Origin: Conoideocrella luteorostrata
Lineage: Eukaryota > Ascomycota > Sordariomycetes > Hypocreales > Clavicipitaceae
Assembly (NCBI GenBank): GCA_032433595.1
Contig: JASWJB010000078.1
Location: 62,001-126,000, forward strand
DNA: 64,000 bases
Direction of reading: 5' to 3'
Shown: in pieces, positions 11,480 to 21,928 of the stretch
Layout: the number at the start of each line of letters is the position of its first letter
Numbering within the stretch: position 1 is the stretch's first letter
Program-made: the position numbers and the translations under genes
Notes under the pieces: model-generated
What the model saw: only the letters and a program-made list of their open reading frames with translations
Databases searched by the model: none
Told to the model about the DNA's origin: nothing

Positions 11480-12035
11480 TCATTCTACCAAGAACAGCCC
11501 AATATAATAGCAGTCTCTGTCTATAAAAGTTGGCACCACCAATGTTCCTCTGGTGGCATCTATCCAAGTGCCCCTCCTCCTCCGAAGATTCATAACACCA
11601 CGACACGCCCGGCACAGTCGTGTATAGGAAAACTGGCCGAGATTTCTCACGATGGCGTGGCGGTTCTCCAAGGCCTTAATGAAGGTCTACGGGCCGTATC
11701 ATGACCAAACGATCGGACCCCGGAGGCCGGCGTCGGTACCGGGACGGATTGGCTGCTTTTGGTCGACAAGAGGGTAGTACACGACTTCTTCCGTTTTTAT
11801 AATATTTTTTTTAAAGCTTGCTCTACTCTTTTGATAGATGCCGGTGTAGCGCACCGCCTTGTCTCATGGTCACGATAGTAATCCGTCACGGACGTCACAA
11901 CCTCCCCGTCGCCATATTGCGGGAGTATGTTGAGACACACGAGCCCGCCGTCGCAGACGTGCACGAGGACGAACCTGTTCTTGTCGACATAGCCCTGTGA
12001 TACGACGAAAGTCAGGTCCTGTAACGGCTTCCCCG
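11480..12035 (-). pseudogene. Unidentified degenerate coding remnant
   Basis: On the minus strand a 65-codon stretch at about 12035-11825 reads like real protein (KPLQDLTFVVSQGYVDKNRF, then VHVCDGGLVCLNILPQYG and VTSVTDYYRDHETR) but opens after a stop and has no ATG. A second protein-like stretch in another frame (EEVVYYPLVDQKQPIRPGTD, about 11795-11735) follows and is closed by stops near 11700. A 63-codon open frame (11671-11480) follows this. I do not recognise the family. It may be a decayed gene or a poorly spliced short one. Confidence 0.3.
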
Positions 12036-12750
12036 TTCTTCATCACTGGGCCCTCGAGTTGTCGTAGGTTAGGCTCGGACTATTATTTTCCAAGCCCTAA
12101 CAACCAAAGAATGACATCTTTACTGAGCCGTGGAAGATCCGATGACACATAGACAGAAGTGCACATTGATACAAAAAGCGAAAAGGTAAATTCGTAAGTC
12201 AGAGAGTAAAGTTGTGAAGTATAGTATATTCTTGTCGATAAGCGCTACCATTTTCTGCCCTGAGTCCTTATCGACGTTACTTTGCTTGAATGTCTGAATC
12301 GAGTATTTTTACTCCGTAGCCGAGGAAGGAATCCCTTGGAGGTGTAGTGGCTGCCCTGTTATTGCTCATGCTACCTCATCTGTTGACTTCGCGAGAATTA
12401 TGAGGCATTCCATTGAGGTTTCTATTCAGTCGAGGAATTCCTGCTGTTGTTGACGTTAATTCTTACCAAAGGAGTAATTAACGACTCCATACTCCGTGCT
12501 CGTGCTTCTCCCCACCTAAAAAGCTGCGGGCCTACGGAGTAGTTACTTCTGCTACAAATGTTGTGGCTAGGCTGAGCTGCACGTGACTCGAACCAATCAG
12601 CGTCGGCCCATTTCGGAACGCTGGATTTTCTCAATGGGTATGACCTCTCCTGCTGAGCCCTTTCGAACCTCCGACCTCGAGATCGATTCGACCATCGTCG
12701 CCACACCTTCACAACGGCTTCTTCCACGGCTACGGTATAGCTTGTCAATT
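12036..12750. promoter_or_regulatory. CYT1 upstream region
   Basis: Contains two exact copies of the dispersed motif TACGGAGTA/TACTCCGTA (12310-12318, 12533-12541) and a CACGTG box at 12580-12585, 166 bases before the CYT1 start. No gene is supportable in the region itself. Confidence 0.4.
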
Positions 12751-14103
12751 ATGTTGGCAAGGTCTTGCTTGCGCTCGACGCGCAACCTCAATGGGCTCCG
12801 AAATGGTGTGAGCAATGTCTCCAAGGTATGTATGATGGCCTCACAATTCCGGCACGAATCGCCCTCCCGTGTTCGTGTTGCCGAGGGATATCCGCCAACA
12901 CCCACGACAACGACCTGGAACTATATCAATCGAATTGTATATTCATCAATTGTCTGGGACATCGATGCTGATTGTATTTTTGTCGTATAGCGCGCTGCCT
13001 CCACGAGCTCGGGTGCTGCCGGGGAAGCTTCCCCTGCACGATTGAACTTCGCTGCCATCGCCTCGACCACTGTTGCTGCCGGCTCCATGGCCTGGTACTA
13101 CCACCTTTATGGACCTGTGGCTTTTGCTGCTAGCCCTGCCGATGAAGGGTATGTTTTGAACTTGACTATCCCGTTCCGCTCGTCGGCAGCATCCTTGGTC
13201 GCCTATCCACCTGCGGCATAAAATTGTCTTTGTCGTTCTCGGCTATGGGTTCAAATCGATGGTTCATTCACTAATTCGTATCATCAGTCTGCATGCTACT
13301 GCTTACCCTTGGGTCCACAACCAGTGGCTCAAGACTTTTGACCACCAGGCGTAAGTCATTGCCATTCTTCGGCATAGCTGTTTTGCACATGCCTATCCAA
13401 AACACTCTCGTATTGACAATATTTGTACAGTCTCCGCCGTGGTTTCCAGGTCTACAGGGAAGTTTGCGCTTCCTGCCACTCCCTGAGCCGAATTCCTTAC
13501 CGAACACTTGTTGGCGCTGTTTTGACTGTCGATGAGGCCAAGGCTCTCGCCGAGGAGAACGAGTACCCTGGTGATCCCGATGAGCAAGGCGAGATCCAAA
13601 TGCGACCCGGAAAGCTGGCTGATTATATCCCCGACCCTTACAAGAACGAAGAGGCTGCCCGATTCGCCAACAACGGTGCTCTTCCTCCGGATCTGAGCTT
13701 GATTGTTAAAGGTCGTCACGGTGGCTGCGACTACATCTTCAGCTTGCTGACCGGTTACCCCGAAGAGCCACCTGCTGGTGCCCAGGTTGCTCCTGGCATG
13801 AACTTCAACCCCTACTTCCCTGGTACCGGCATTGGTATGGCTCGTGTCCTCTACGACGGACTCGTCGAGTACGAGGACGAGACCCCTGCGTCCACCTCCC
13901 AGATGGCCAAGGATGTTGTTGAGTTCCTCAACTGGGCCGCCGAGCCTGAGATGGATGATCGCAAGAAGATGGGCTTGAAGGTTCTTATTGTTACATCGGC
14001 TCTTTGGGCCGTCAGTGTCTGGGTTAAGCGATACAAGTGGGCATGGCTGAAGTCGAGAAAGCTGTCCTACGACCCCCCCGCAGACTCTAAGATTCGCCGC
14101 TAA
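12751..14103 (+). CDS. CYT1: Cytochrome c1, heme protein of complex III
   Basis: Four exons: 12751-12825, 12991-13148, 13288-13350 and 13431-14103 (322 residues). The heme c site is C111-A-S-C114-H115, preceded by [11 protein letters not shown]; the axial Met is expected in the [11 protein letters not shown] segment (about residue 235). The N-terminus ([20 protein letters not shown]) is a basic matrix-targeting presequence, followed by an Ala-rich hydrophobic sorting segment ([20 protein letters not shown]), the bipartite signal that places cytochrome c1 in the intermembrane space. A C-terminal membrane anchor ([20 protein letters not shown]) ends the protein. It passes electrons from the Rieske protein to cytochrome c in the bc1 complex. 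Exon joins are exact in phase and reconstruct the conserved sequence [20 protein letters not shown] followed by LRRGF. Confidence 0.97.
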
Positions 14104-14896
14104 GCAGCGATTTGGTTGTGCATCATGTGTATACTAGTCTCCCCCCATTAGAGAAGCTCCTTTGTTGGCGGAGGCGGGTAGAACGGAGAGACGGTGGTTT
14201 AAAATGAAGGAAGGTGGACTGTAGAGTGTAAATCAGAGGAACCAATTTCAATACCTTTACTTTTGTCGTAGCTACAGACCTGCTCTTCTACGGTTAATGA
14301 GATGCGCTGTTAATTACTCAAAATCCGAAGGAATTGCGAATAGCTATAAAGTGCCAAGTATTATCTGTGTAGGGGACCTTGACTCGAGTTTTGAGTTGCG
14401 CTGTCATGTCGGGCAACCCATGACCGCGTTGCCGATTACATGTGAGGCCGCTGCAGAGGTCCAATGGGTGGGTTACGAAGCGCTGTGGACGACTCGCAGC
14501 TGAAAACCGCAGGGACATTGGCCAGCACCTTTGACAGTTAGCGCCGGACCGAAACGCTTGCGACCGGGTCCCGCAAAATTTATTCTTACCAGCTCGTCCC
14601 TCCGTACGGAGTACTCCGTAGTTAGTTACTACCTGCCTGTTTGTGAGTACAGGGTGCTTGGCTTGGCGGCGAACCCCAACCGCTCGAAGCCTAACCTAAC
14701 ATTCCCAACTCCATTGATCCTTTAACTTCCCAATTGCTACCTTTATTATTCTACTGTTTGCGATGTTGAAAGCATAGAAGCTTTCTGTTCAGCCTCAATA
14801 GTTCCGTCAGTCAGGTACAGGCAAGCGTTTCATCACAAAGTCAAACGTGATTTCCAAACGCCAACCGCCCCTTGCCGTTGTTGGGCAGGCGTGATC
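14104..14896. other. Intergenic region with palindromic motif pair
   Basis: Holds the CYT1 3' end and the promoter of the Cys-rich unknown gene. At 14605-14620 two copies of the dispersed 9-mer overlap head to head (TACGGAGTA then TACTCCGTA), forming a perfect 16-base palindrome. No gene is supportable. Confidence 0.5.
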
Positions 14897-15652
14897 ATGC
14901 CGTATGTTGTCGGCGGCGACGACATTCGCCCAACACGGAAGCGATCATGGGATGATGGCGACCGCGACAGCTTCTACAGGCTTTACAATTCAGACAAAGA
15001 AAAGCAAAACTTTTACATCCTAGATGCTGCACAAGATTTTCCCGCCACTCGGAAGGTTTTGCCGCTATCTTCGAAACGAGCCCGCATCACCTCAGACGAC
15101 GACGGTGACGCCCATTCGCCCGGCCGCGACGCCATCATACCTGCACATCGACGTCGATTTTCACCACAGAGAGTGCTTCAGGACCAACCAAAAGTCGGAA
15201 ACAAAGCACCGCTGAGGCCTGCCGCGGCCTTGTTGATTCCTTGCTACATTTGTCATAGACGACCTACGAAGAAGTCGGATCTGGACTCGTTCGCAGAGTG
15301 TCAGGGCTGTGGGGAGAGAGCATGCTATGTGTGCATTAGGCAATGTCATGGATGGAATGCCGATGACGGCATGTCCGTGATTTCGGAGCAAGAGGTGCTG
15401 TCGCGGTCATTTCATATGGACGACGCGGACGATGTATCTGCCCATCAGGATATCCACGACCGGAATGACCAGGAGCAACAAATTTGCAGGGAAGAGCCAC
15501 ATAATCCATGTGAAAACGAAGAAGGAAAGAGGGGGAAATGGTGGGCTGCGTCTGGACATAGATCTGTAGTATGCAGCAGGTGTTGCGTCGAGCGAGGTCG
15601 CGAGGGAGAGGTGGTTTGCTTGGGGTGTTTGTCTGCCATGCCGGGCGCGTGA
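14897..15652 (+). CDS. Unknown Cys-rich, probably zinc-binding protein, 251 residues
   Basis: Single-exon frame starting MPYVVGGDDIRPTRKRSWDD. Not recognised by name. The N-terminal 110 residues are charged and probably disordered, with a basic KRAR patch that could be a nuclear signal. Residues 116-150 hold a Cys cluster (C116-x2-C119, C135-x2-C138, C143-x2-C146, C150; IPCYICHRRPTKK ... ECQGCGERACYVCIRQC), and a second cluster lies near the C-terminus (VVCSRCCVERGREGEVVCLG). The spacing suggests two zinc sites made jointly by both clusters, RING/PHD-like in style but not a clear match. An acidic His/Asp-rich linker separates them. The ATG was preferred over an in-frame GTG two codons upstream. 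Confidence 0.75.
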   Translation: MPYVVGGDDIRPTRKRSWDDGDRDSFYRLYNSDKEKQNFYILDAAQDFPATRKVLPLSSKRARITSDDDGDAHSPGRDAIIPAHRRRFSPQRVLQDQPKVGNKAPLRPAAALLIPCYICHRRPTKKSDLDSFAECQGCGERACYVCIRQCHGWNADDGMSVISEQEVLSRSFHMDDADDVSAHQDIHDRNDQEQQICREEPHNPCENEEGKRGKWWAASGHRSVVCSRCCVERGREGEVVCLGCLSAMPGA

Positions 15653-16614
15653 TGGGGCAACAGAGAGCACTCTAATGACTGACGGCTATACATATCGTGT
15701 GCGCCTGCCTCCTGAGAACAGACTCTGTATATACACACTTTTTTCTCCTGTTGGATGCTGGACGTGCCCTTGTTTTTATTCTCAGTGTAAAATAGTTTTG
15801 TTTTCTTTGGAACCCTTCGCTGGTGAATGTCTTGGGTAACACGGATAGCAAAAAGCCTTCATTAAATGACGTATATGAGCATGAATGCGCATTCACAGAG
15901 TTGATGCACGTTGACAGCTTGTCCTGAACTAGATGCTGACCCCCCCTTCCCCCGATGTTTTCATTCTAGTATCTTTATGTAACTCGGAACCTGTTGCTCA
16001 GTATTTTATACTCTCTCTATGCACTGTCACTACTGCTAATGCAGCCGCCATGAGCATTTGTGAGCAACAAATAGGCCTTCTCAGCAGCGCTAACCTGAAA
16101 GTTGCAAGGTAAGAAGCATTGAGGATGAATCTATATAAGCGTCTCTGAGCCACATTTCCCTCCTTCTTTCCTTCCTACATAAAGTGCGAGAGATAGCTGC
16201 TGCTGTGAGATGAGTCCTGCTGCTGCTCTATCATGCGCTATATACATGACTATGTCAACTTGATTCCGTTGGAAGAGCATCGCGCTTGTCGATATACTCC
16301 CTCCCGGCCCGTGGCTAATTGATAAGAGAGCGTATCTTCGTAATCTTATATCCAGACTGCGATTAAAAGAAAAATTGATCTTGACTTCAAACGTCTTTGA
16401 CCGGTTCCACCAACAAAAAAGTCAAGTGCACACCTTTGCCGTCAGACCCAGTGCGAAGTAAGAATCATAGTCTGATGTCGGCAACGCTGACTTCTATTAT
16501 GTCTGCTATAGTAACCCACGCTTGAGGCTTCTATGAAGCTCAACCATCCCAAGTTCTCCCATACTCATACAACAAAGTTTCAAGTACCAAAAAAAAAAAA
16601 GGCGAAGTGCCACT
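15653..16614. other. Convergent intergenic region
   Basis: Between the 3' ends of the Cys-rich gene (+) and RPT1 (-). Contains a C-rich run near 15940-15955 and an A-tract at about 16590-16600 close to the RPT1 stop. No gene seen. Confidence 0.6.
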
Positions 16615-18096
16615 CTAGTTATATTGCATGTAGGTGGCTGTCGAGTTAAACTTCAGATTACCCTTGATGACCTTGTCCACTGCACTCAAGAAGTCCTTCT
16701 CCGACGCCACCTTTCTTCTTGCTCGAATAGCAAACATGCCTGCCTCTGTGCACACACTCCTCAGTTCTGCACCGGTAGCGTTAGGGCATAGACGAGAAAT
16801 GAGTTCCCATCGGATATCTCGCTCAACCGACATACTCTTGGCATGGATACGAAGAATGTTGGCTCGGCCTTCCAGATCAGGTAGCGAGAATTCGATCTTT
16901 CGGTCAATACGACCCGGTCGCATCAGCGCCGGATCAAGAGTTGACGGTCTATTGGTGGCGAACATGACCTTAATGTTTCCACGAGCATCAAAACCATCTA
17001 GCTGTGTAATCAGCTCTAACATGGTTCTTTGAACTTCATTGTCACCACCGGCGCCATCATCAAATCGAGCACCTCCAACAGCATCAATTTCGTCAAAGAA
17101 AATGATGCAAGCCTTCTTTGTTCGCGCCATCTCGAAGAGCTCACGAACCATTCGTGCACCTTCACCAACGTACTTCTGGACCAATTCACTACCAATGACT
17201 CGGATGAAAGTGGCGTCTGTTCTGTTGGCTACGGCACGGGCACACAACGTTTTGCCGGTACCAGGGGGGCCGTAAAGTAAGGCTCCTTTGGGAGGATCGA
17301 TACCTAGGTTGACGAAACGTTCTGGAGACAGCAACGGCATTTCGACAACTTCCCGCAACTTCTCAACTTGTTCCTTGCAACCTCCTACGTCGCCGTATGT
17401 GACATCGGGCTTCTCTTCGACTGTCATCATGGTAACGCTGGCATCAATTTTCGGGGGTAACGGAAGCATGATTTGGTACTTGTTACGGTCGACACCAACG
17501 CGCATTCCCTCTTCGATATCCGTCGGACTCACGCGATCTCCCAGCTGAACGACGAACTTGGCAATCTGTTTAACGTTGATAACGTACTTCTTCTTTGACT
17601 CGTCGCCTTTCTCATCCTCGATAATCTTGGTACATCTCGCGACCTGGAAAGGTTGTTCTTCTCCCATTCGTTGGCGATCGGCGGCAACGTCCCACAGATG
17701 CGGAGGTGCGAGACCAGTATCGGATTCCTATGCAATGTTAGATCCAGAGTCACCGGTTAGGCACCGCACCAATGCATACTTTGACGCCAATCTTCTCATC
17801 TACACTTTGTTGTTTCTCCTTGATTTGTTTCTCCAACTTCTTGATTGCTGCACCGTAAGGCGCCGCACCGTAGGTTTTCAGAACTTGGATATCCCTTTGA
17901 ATGAGTTAGCTGGGTAATCTTCAATGCACCTTAGCATTGGACTATTCATACTCGTCTGTGAGAGGAGTGATCTTTTTCTCTTCTACCTCATCGTCGGCAA
18001 ACTCTTTTTGGTACTTCTCCCAATTTTGACCGGTCGCAGAGGGCTGGCCATAGTTAGCGGCTGGATGCTGTTGGGAAAGGCTTGGAAGCTTACCAT
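16615..18096 (-). CDS. RPT1: 26S proteasome regulatory ATPase Rpt1 (PSMC2)
   Basis: Exons on the minus strand are 18096-18094 (ATG only), 18043-17952, 17894-17780 and 17727-16615, giving 440 residues. AAA+ ATPase features are clear: Walker [21 protein letters not shown] (about residue 222), Walker [13 protein letters not shown] (about 280), second region of homology with the [20 protein letters not shown] arginine-finger segment. The C-terminus TATYMQYN identifies Rpt1 among the six paralogues, and the N-terminus [20 protein letters not shown] is also diagnostic. It unfolds substrates in the base of the 19S particle. Intron 1 is only 50 bases (GTAAGC ... GCTAACTATGGCCAG). The ATG is out of frame with the conserved N-terminus unless this intron is removed, so the one-codon exon is required. 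Shares its promoter region with CCT4. Confidence 0.95.
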
Positions 18097-18594
18097 GATG
18101 GAATCCGCCTACTGGCGCGAGTGCTACCGACGGAACTGAATGATTGAGAGGTTTTAAATGATCCAAATAGAGTACTTGAAACCCTTCAAAAAAAGAAAAG
18201 GGTTGTGCAGCTGACTCTGTCGGTAGGTGAGAGCTGGATAGACGGCAAGGCTGCGAGTGTTGGACTATGTGGTCGTTCGGCGATGGCGATGGCAATGGTG
18301 AAGGCAACGACTGGAAGCATTCCGTAATCAGAGTAGGTTGCCTTGAGCTTCGTGCACGGGCCCATGTGGACGCTAAACCACCTTGGGGTTGACACGGGTG
18401 CTCGCCAACTGGCACGCCTGTGACAAGTCGGAGCATGGATAATCTGTGACCCGACGCCAAAATTTCTGGAGACCGCTCATGGCGGAGTAGGGCAGGAAGG
18501 TGGGATATCTGAACCAGGCTGCCAGCGTTTCTGCAACAACTTGCTGTCAACAACGAAACCGACGGTCCACGGGCAGTTCAAATTCGTCGCCATC
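18097..18594. promoter_or_regulatory. Bidirectional promoter region RPT1/CCT4
   Basis: The 498 bases between the two start codons must carry the promoters of both divergent proteostasis genes. I see an A-rich tract near 18188-18200 but no recognisable Rpn4-type PACE element (GGTGGCAAA) or heat-shock element. Confidence 0.6.
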
Positions 18595-20377
18595 ATGTCA
18601 GCATCTGCGGTTTCAGCTGGGCAGTCCCAGAATGCCACTTTCCGGGTATGGCGAGCTTACGCTGATCTCCAAGCTGTGCATCTTCACCCCGCTAACAAGC
18701 TCCCAGGACAAGGAGAAGCCTATGGCTGTGCGATCGTCCAACATCGTCGCCGCTAGAGGTACGAAATAAATACCTGCAACGCCAATATTGCGAGTCTGCT
18801 AACCATTTGTTAGCTGTTGCCGATGCTATACGCACGTCACTAGGTCCTCGAGGCATGGACAAGATGATTCGAAGTGGAAAAGGAGAGACGATCATTACGA
18901 ACGATGGGCATACCATGTTGAAGAGCATGTCAGTCATGCATCCTACTGCTAAGATGTTGGTGAACCTTGCTGGCGCTCAAGATGTTGAAGCTGGTGATGG
19001 CACAACCTCTGTTGTAGTCATTTGCGGTAGCTTGCTTGGTGCTGCAGACCGACTTCTGTCTAAGGGCATCCACCCCTCCGTCATCTCAGAGTCTTTCCAA
19101 CGGGCATCTGCCGCGGCCGTTGAAGTTTTGCACGACATGTCCCAGCCTATCACCCTCAGCGATACCTCAGCTCTTCTGCAAGCCGCCAACACCTCCTTGT
19201 CATCTAAGATTGTTTCACAATACTCAAACCTGCTCGGCCCCATGGCTGTCAGCGCTGTAACCAAGATTATCGATGTCAAGACAGCCGACAATGTGGATCT
19301 GCGAAATATTCGAATTGTCAAGAAGGTTGGGGGTACAATCGAGGACAGCGAACTTGTTCCCGGCCTCGTTCTACACCAACCAGTCCTGAAGAATGCTGGT
19401 GGTCCTGTGCGTATGGAAAAGGCACGCATTGGCTTGATTCAGTTCCAGCTTAGCCCGCCCAAGCCTGATGTAAGATTGATGTGTATATTCCCATGCAAAA
19501 ATCACATAGAGCCATGTACTGAAATTTTTTTTAGATGGAGAACACGATTCAGGTCAACGACTACAGACAAATGGACAAGATTGTGAAAGAAGAGCGTCTA
19601 TATCTGCTGAACCTGGCTAAGAAGATCAAGAAGGCCAAGTGCAATGTTCTTCTTATTCAGAAGTCAATCCTCCGTGATGCGGTCAATGATCTCTCTCTGC
19701 ATTTCCTAGCCAAGCTGGGAATCCTCGCCATCAAGGACATTGAACGCGACGAAGTAGAGTTCATTTGCAAATCAACAGGCTGCAAGCCCGTTGCAGACAT
19801 TGACTCCTTCACCGAAGACAAGCTTGGCTATGCTGAGCTGGTAGAGGAATCTGAGTCTGCAGGCTCGCGAATGGTCAAGGTCACCGGTGCCAAAGCCACT
19901 GGGAAAACCGTGTCCATCGTTGCCAGGGGCGCCAACTCGCTGATTCTGGAAGAGGCTGAGCGAAGTTTGCACGACGCCCTGTGCGTTATGCGCTGTCTGG
20001 TCAAGAAGAAGGCTCTCATCGCTGGTGGTGGCGCTGCTGAGATAGAGATTGCGGCGCAGCTGTCTAAACAGGCTCGCAGCCTGACAGGTACCGAGGCTAT
20101 CTGCTGGAAGTCGTTCGCAGACGCCATGGAAGTGGTTCCTACTACACTGGCAGAGAATGCCGGATTGAACAGCATCAAGGTTGTCACCGACCTGAGACAC
20201 AGACATGAGATGGGAGAGAAGAATGCCGGAGTCAGCATCAAGTCTGGCGGTGTAAACACCAATATTTCCAAGGAGAATGTGTTGCAGCCGCTGTTGGTGA
20301 GCACGAGCGCCATCGAATTGGCTGCCGAGACGGTGAAGATGATTCTAAGAATAGACGACATTGCCCTGACGCGATAG
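18595..20377 (+). CDS. CCT4: T-complex chaperonin CCT subunit delta
   Basis: Four exons: 18595-18645, 18707-18758, 18814-19469 and 19535-20377 (533 residues). The group II chaperonin ATP site is visible in [11 protein letters not shown] and [11 protein letters not shown] (about residue 95), and [13 protein letters not shown] with the C-terminal segment matches TCP-1 family equatorial sequence. The delta subunit is indicated by [36 protein letters not shown] and [13 protein letters not shown]. It is one of eight subunits of the cytosolic ring that folds actin and tubulin. Splice joins are in phase and reconstruct [18 protein letters not shown] and [19 protein letters not shown]. Divergent from RPT1. 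Confidence 0.96.
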
Positions 20378-20764
20378 AATACAAGCCTTCAGCAGGTTGA
20401 TGTATCATAATATCTACCAAAAATGGAATAGAACAAAAATGGAGCTGTTGTGATACCAAATGTTTTGATTACTCGCCGATGGAAACGTTATCAAAGTGAA
20501 TATGTTTGTGACGTAGCTTTCTCGGCTTCGGAAGTAACGAGCCCTTTGTCGTGCCTTCCCGGAAAAGTGCTGCCAGCTGTCGAGGCACCATCCGCACACG
20601 AAGCATGGGATTGTAGGTAATTATACGCAATCCACATCAATTCAATTTTGAAAATACAGAATACATATGATTTCACTATCAACGTTAATCTATTCCCTCT
20701 AAAGTCGAACCAGCTACTTCCCTCTGATATTACGGATCGCATACTAAACAGGCCATTGCCATCC
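20378..20764. other. Intergenic region CCT4 / coiled-coil gene
   Basis: Short spacer with the CCT4 3'UTR and the promoter of the next gene. No gene-like frame. Confidence 0.5.
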
Positions 20765-21300
20765 ATGGGTCGACGAAATACGCGCAATCAGTCCGGGAAT
20801 GACTCCGATCCCGACATTATAGCAATGCAGGCACCGCAGCGCATCTACGAGGTAAATGAACCAAGACTGTTGGGAGCCAGCTAAATACCTCTGGACTGAT
20901 TGGTCTCCTTTGCAGCTCAAGAAGCAGCGCGACGAGCGAGCGAAAGCTATTGTCATCCAGGCAGAGAAGGAACTTGCATCTGTGAGGAAGCAGGCTATCG
21001 CCTATAAAGAAGAACGACGGCAGAAAAGGTTAGCTAGCTAATCGAGAACCTGTCGCACCTGTCGGGGCTGCTAAGAATTTCGCTAGTGCTTTGAAACGGG
21101 CACAGCGTCTGAAGAAACTCATGGGCCTTGTCGAGAAAAGAGAGCGGGCTGAGACTAGGATGCTGGAAATCGTGGCTGATATGCATTCGCACATGCAGCA
21201 AGTCGAGGAGATGATGTTGGCTGGATACAAAGGGCGGCAGAAGGAGGCTCAGCAGTCGCTGAACGCACTGAGTGACAAGCTGCACCAAGCTAAGGAATGA
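20765..21300 (+). CDS. Small coiled-coil protein of unknown function, 137 residues
   Basis: Proposed exons are 20765-20851, 20916-21028 and 21087-21300. The N-terminus MGRRNTRNQSGNDSDPDIIA is polar and probably disordered; from about residue 28 on the protein is Lys/Glu/Arg-rich and helical (LKKQRDERAKAIVIQAEKEL, LKRAQRLKKLMGLVEKRERA, MHSHMQQVEEMMLAGYKGRQ), a coiled coil throughout. Intron 1 has donor GTAAAT and acceptor TTTGCAG. Intron 2 (21029-21086, GTTAGC ... CGCTAG) is the only choice I found that keeps phase; without it the second exon stops at 21039-21041. No family is recognised; size and charge would fit a kinetochore, centromere or cytoskeleton-associated protein, but that is only inference. 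Confidence 0.55.
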
Positions 21301-21558
21301 TAGGGTCTGAGCTGATGCTGTTGTGCTGTGTGATTGATTTTGCGTGATCCCATTTTTTACATGTTGCCAGCTCAAGACCATTCTAACAGCCGCGATCTGT
21401 TGCGCTCGGAGTCATAGACAGATTATGTAGACCGAAAAGTAACATTGTCAAAAGAGGAGGGTATCCAGTGCCTTGTATTTTCCGAGACCGTCTAATGCAA
21501 CAAATAGTATACACGATGTTGTACAATCGAAGTCAAAACACATTATATTCCGTCAGTA

Positions 21559-21928
21559 TTACACGTTGTATCCAAAGCCGGCCATGCAGCTCTTGTACTG
21601 CGCGACGAAGGACTTGCAGTCGGCTGCTGGGTCGGACGCTTTCGAGAAGAGCATGCACTCGTCTCGCTTGGATTTTTCCTCCTTGCACACGCAACACGGC
21701 TATTCAGGACATGTTAGTTCGATTCGGTTTCCGATCCCATCGCAATTTGGTATCGTTGTTCGGACGAAAGATGGTCGTATTGCTAACCTTGGGCTTCGTA
21801 GCATTGTCGGATGTTACGGCAGGAACGGCTTGCGCCGAGTTTGGTGCTGCGATCGAGGCTGTTAGTATAGTCGGCATGAAATGAGAGTCTGGAATTGACA
21901 TACGAAAAGTAGCAGTTTTGGCGTCCAT
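21559..21928 (-). CDS. COX17: Cytochrome c oxidase copper chaperone Cox17
   Basis: Exons on the minus strand are 21928-21904, 21846-21788 and 21699-21559 (74 residues). The copper site and disulfide-forming cysteines are all present: C30-C31-x-C33 in KPKPCCVCKEEK, with twin Cx9C motifs C33/C43 and C56/C66 (KRDECMLFSK, ADCKSFVAQYKSCMAGFGY). Known role: delivers Cu(I) in the intermembrane space to Sco1 and Cox11 for assembly of complex IV, after import by the Mia40 pathway. Intron 2 (21787-21700) has GTTAGC and a GAACTAACATG branch region. Intron 1 (21903-21847, 57 bases, GTATGT ... ATCGCAG with TACTAAC) is optional by sequence: it is a multiple of three without a stop, so retention would lengthen the N-terminus by 19 residues. 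Confidence 0.93.

Noticed and set aside
12578..12640. tRNA-like T-loop (GGTTCGAGTC on the minus strand)
   Set aside because: No matching anticodon arm, D-arm or acceptor stem could be paired around it. Similar isolated T-loop matches near 13250, 31230 and 38400 also failed.
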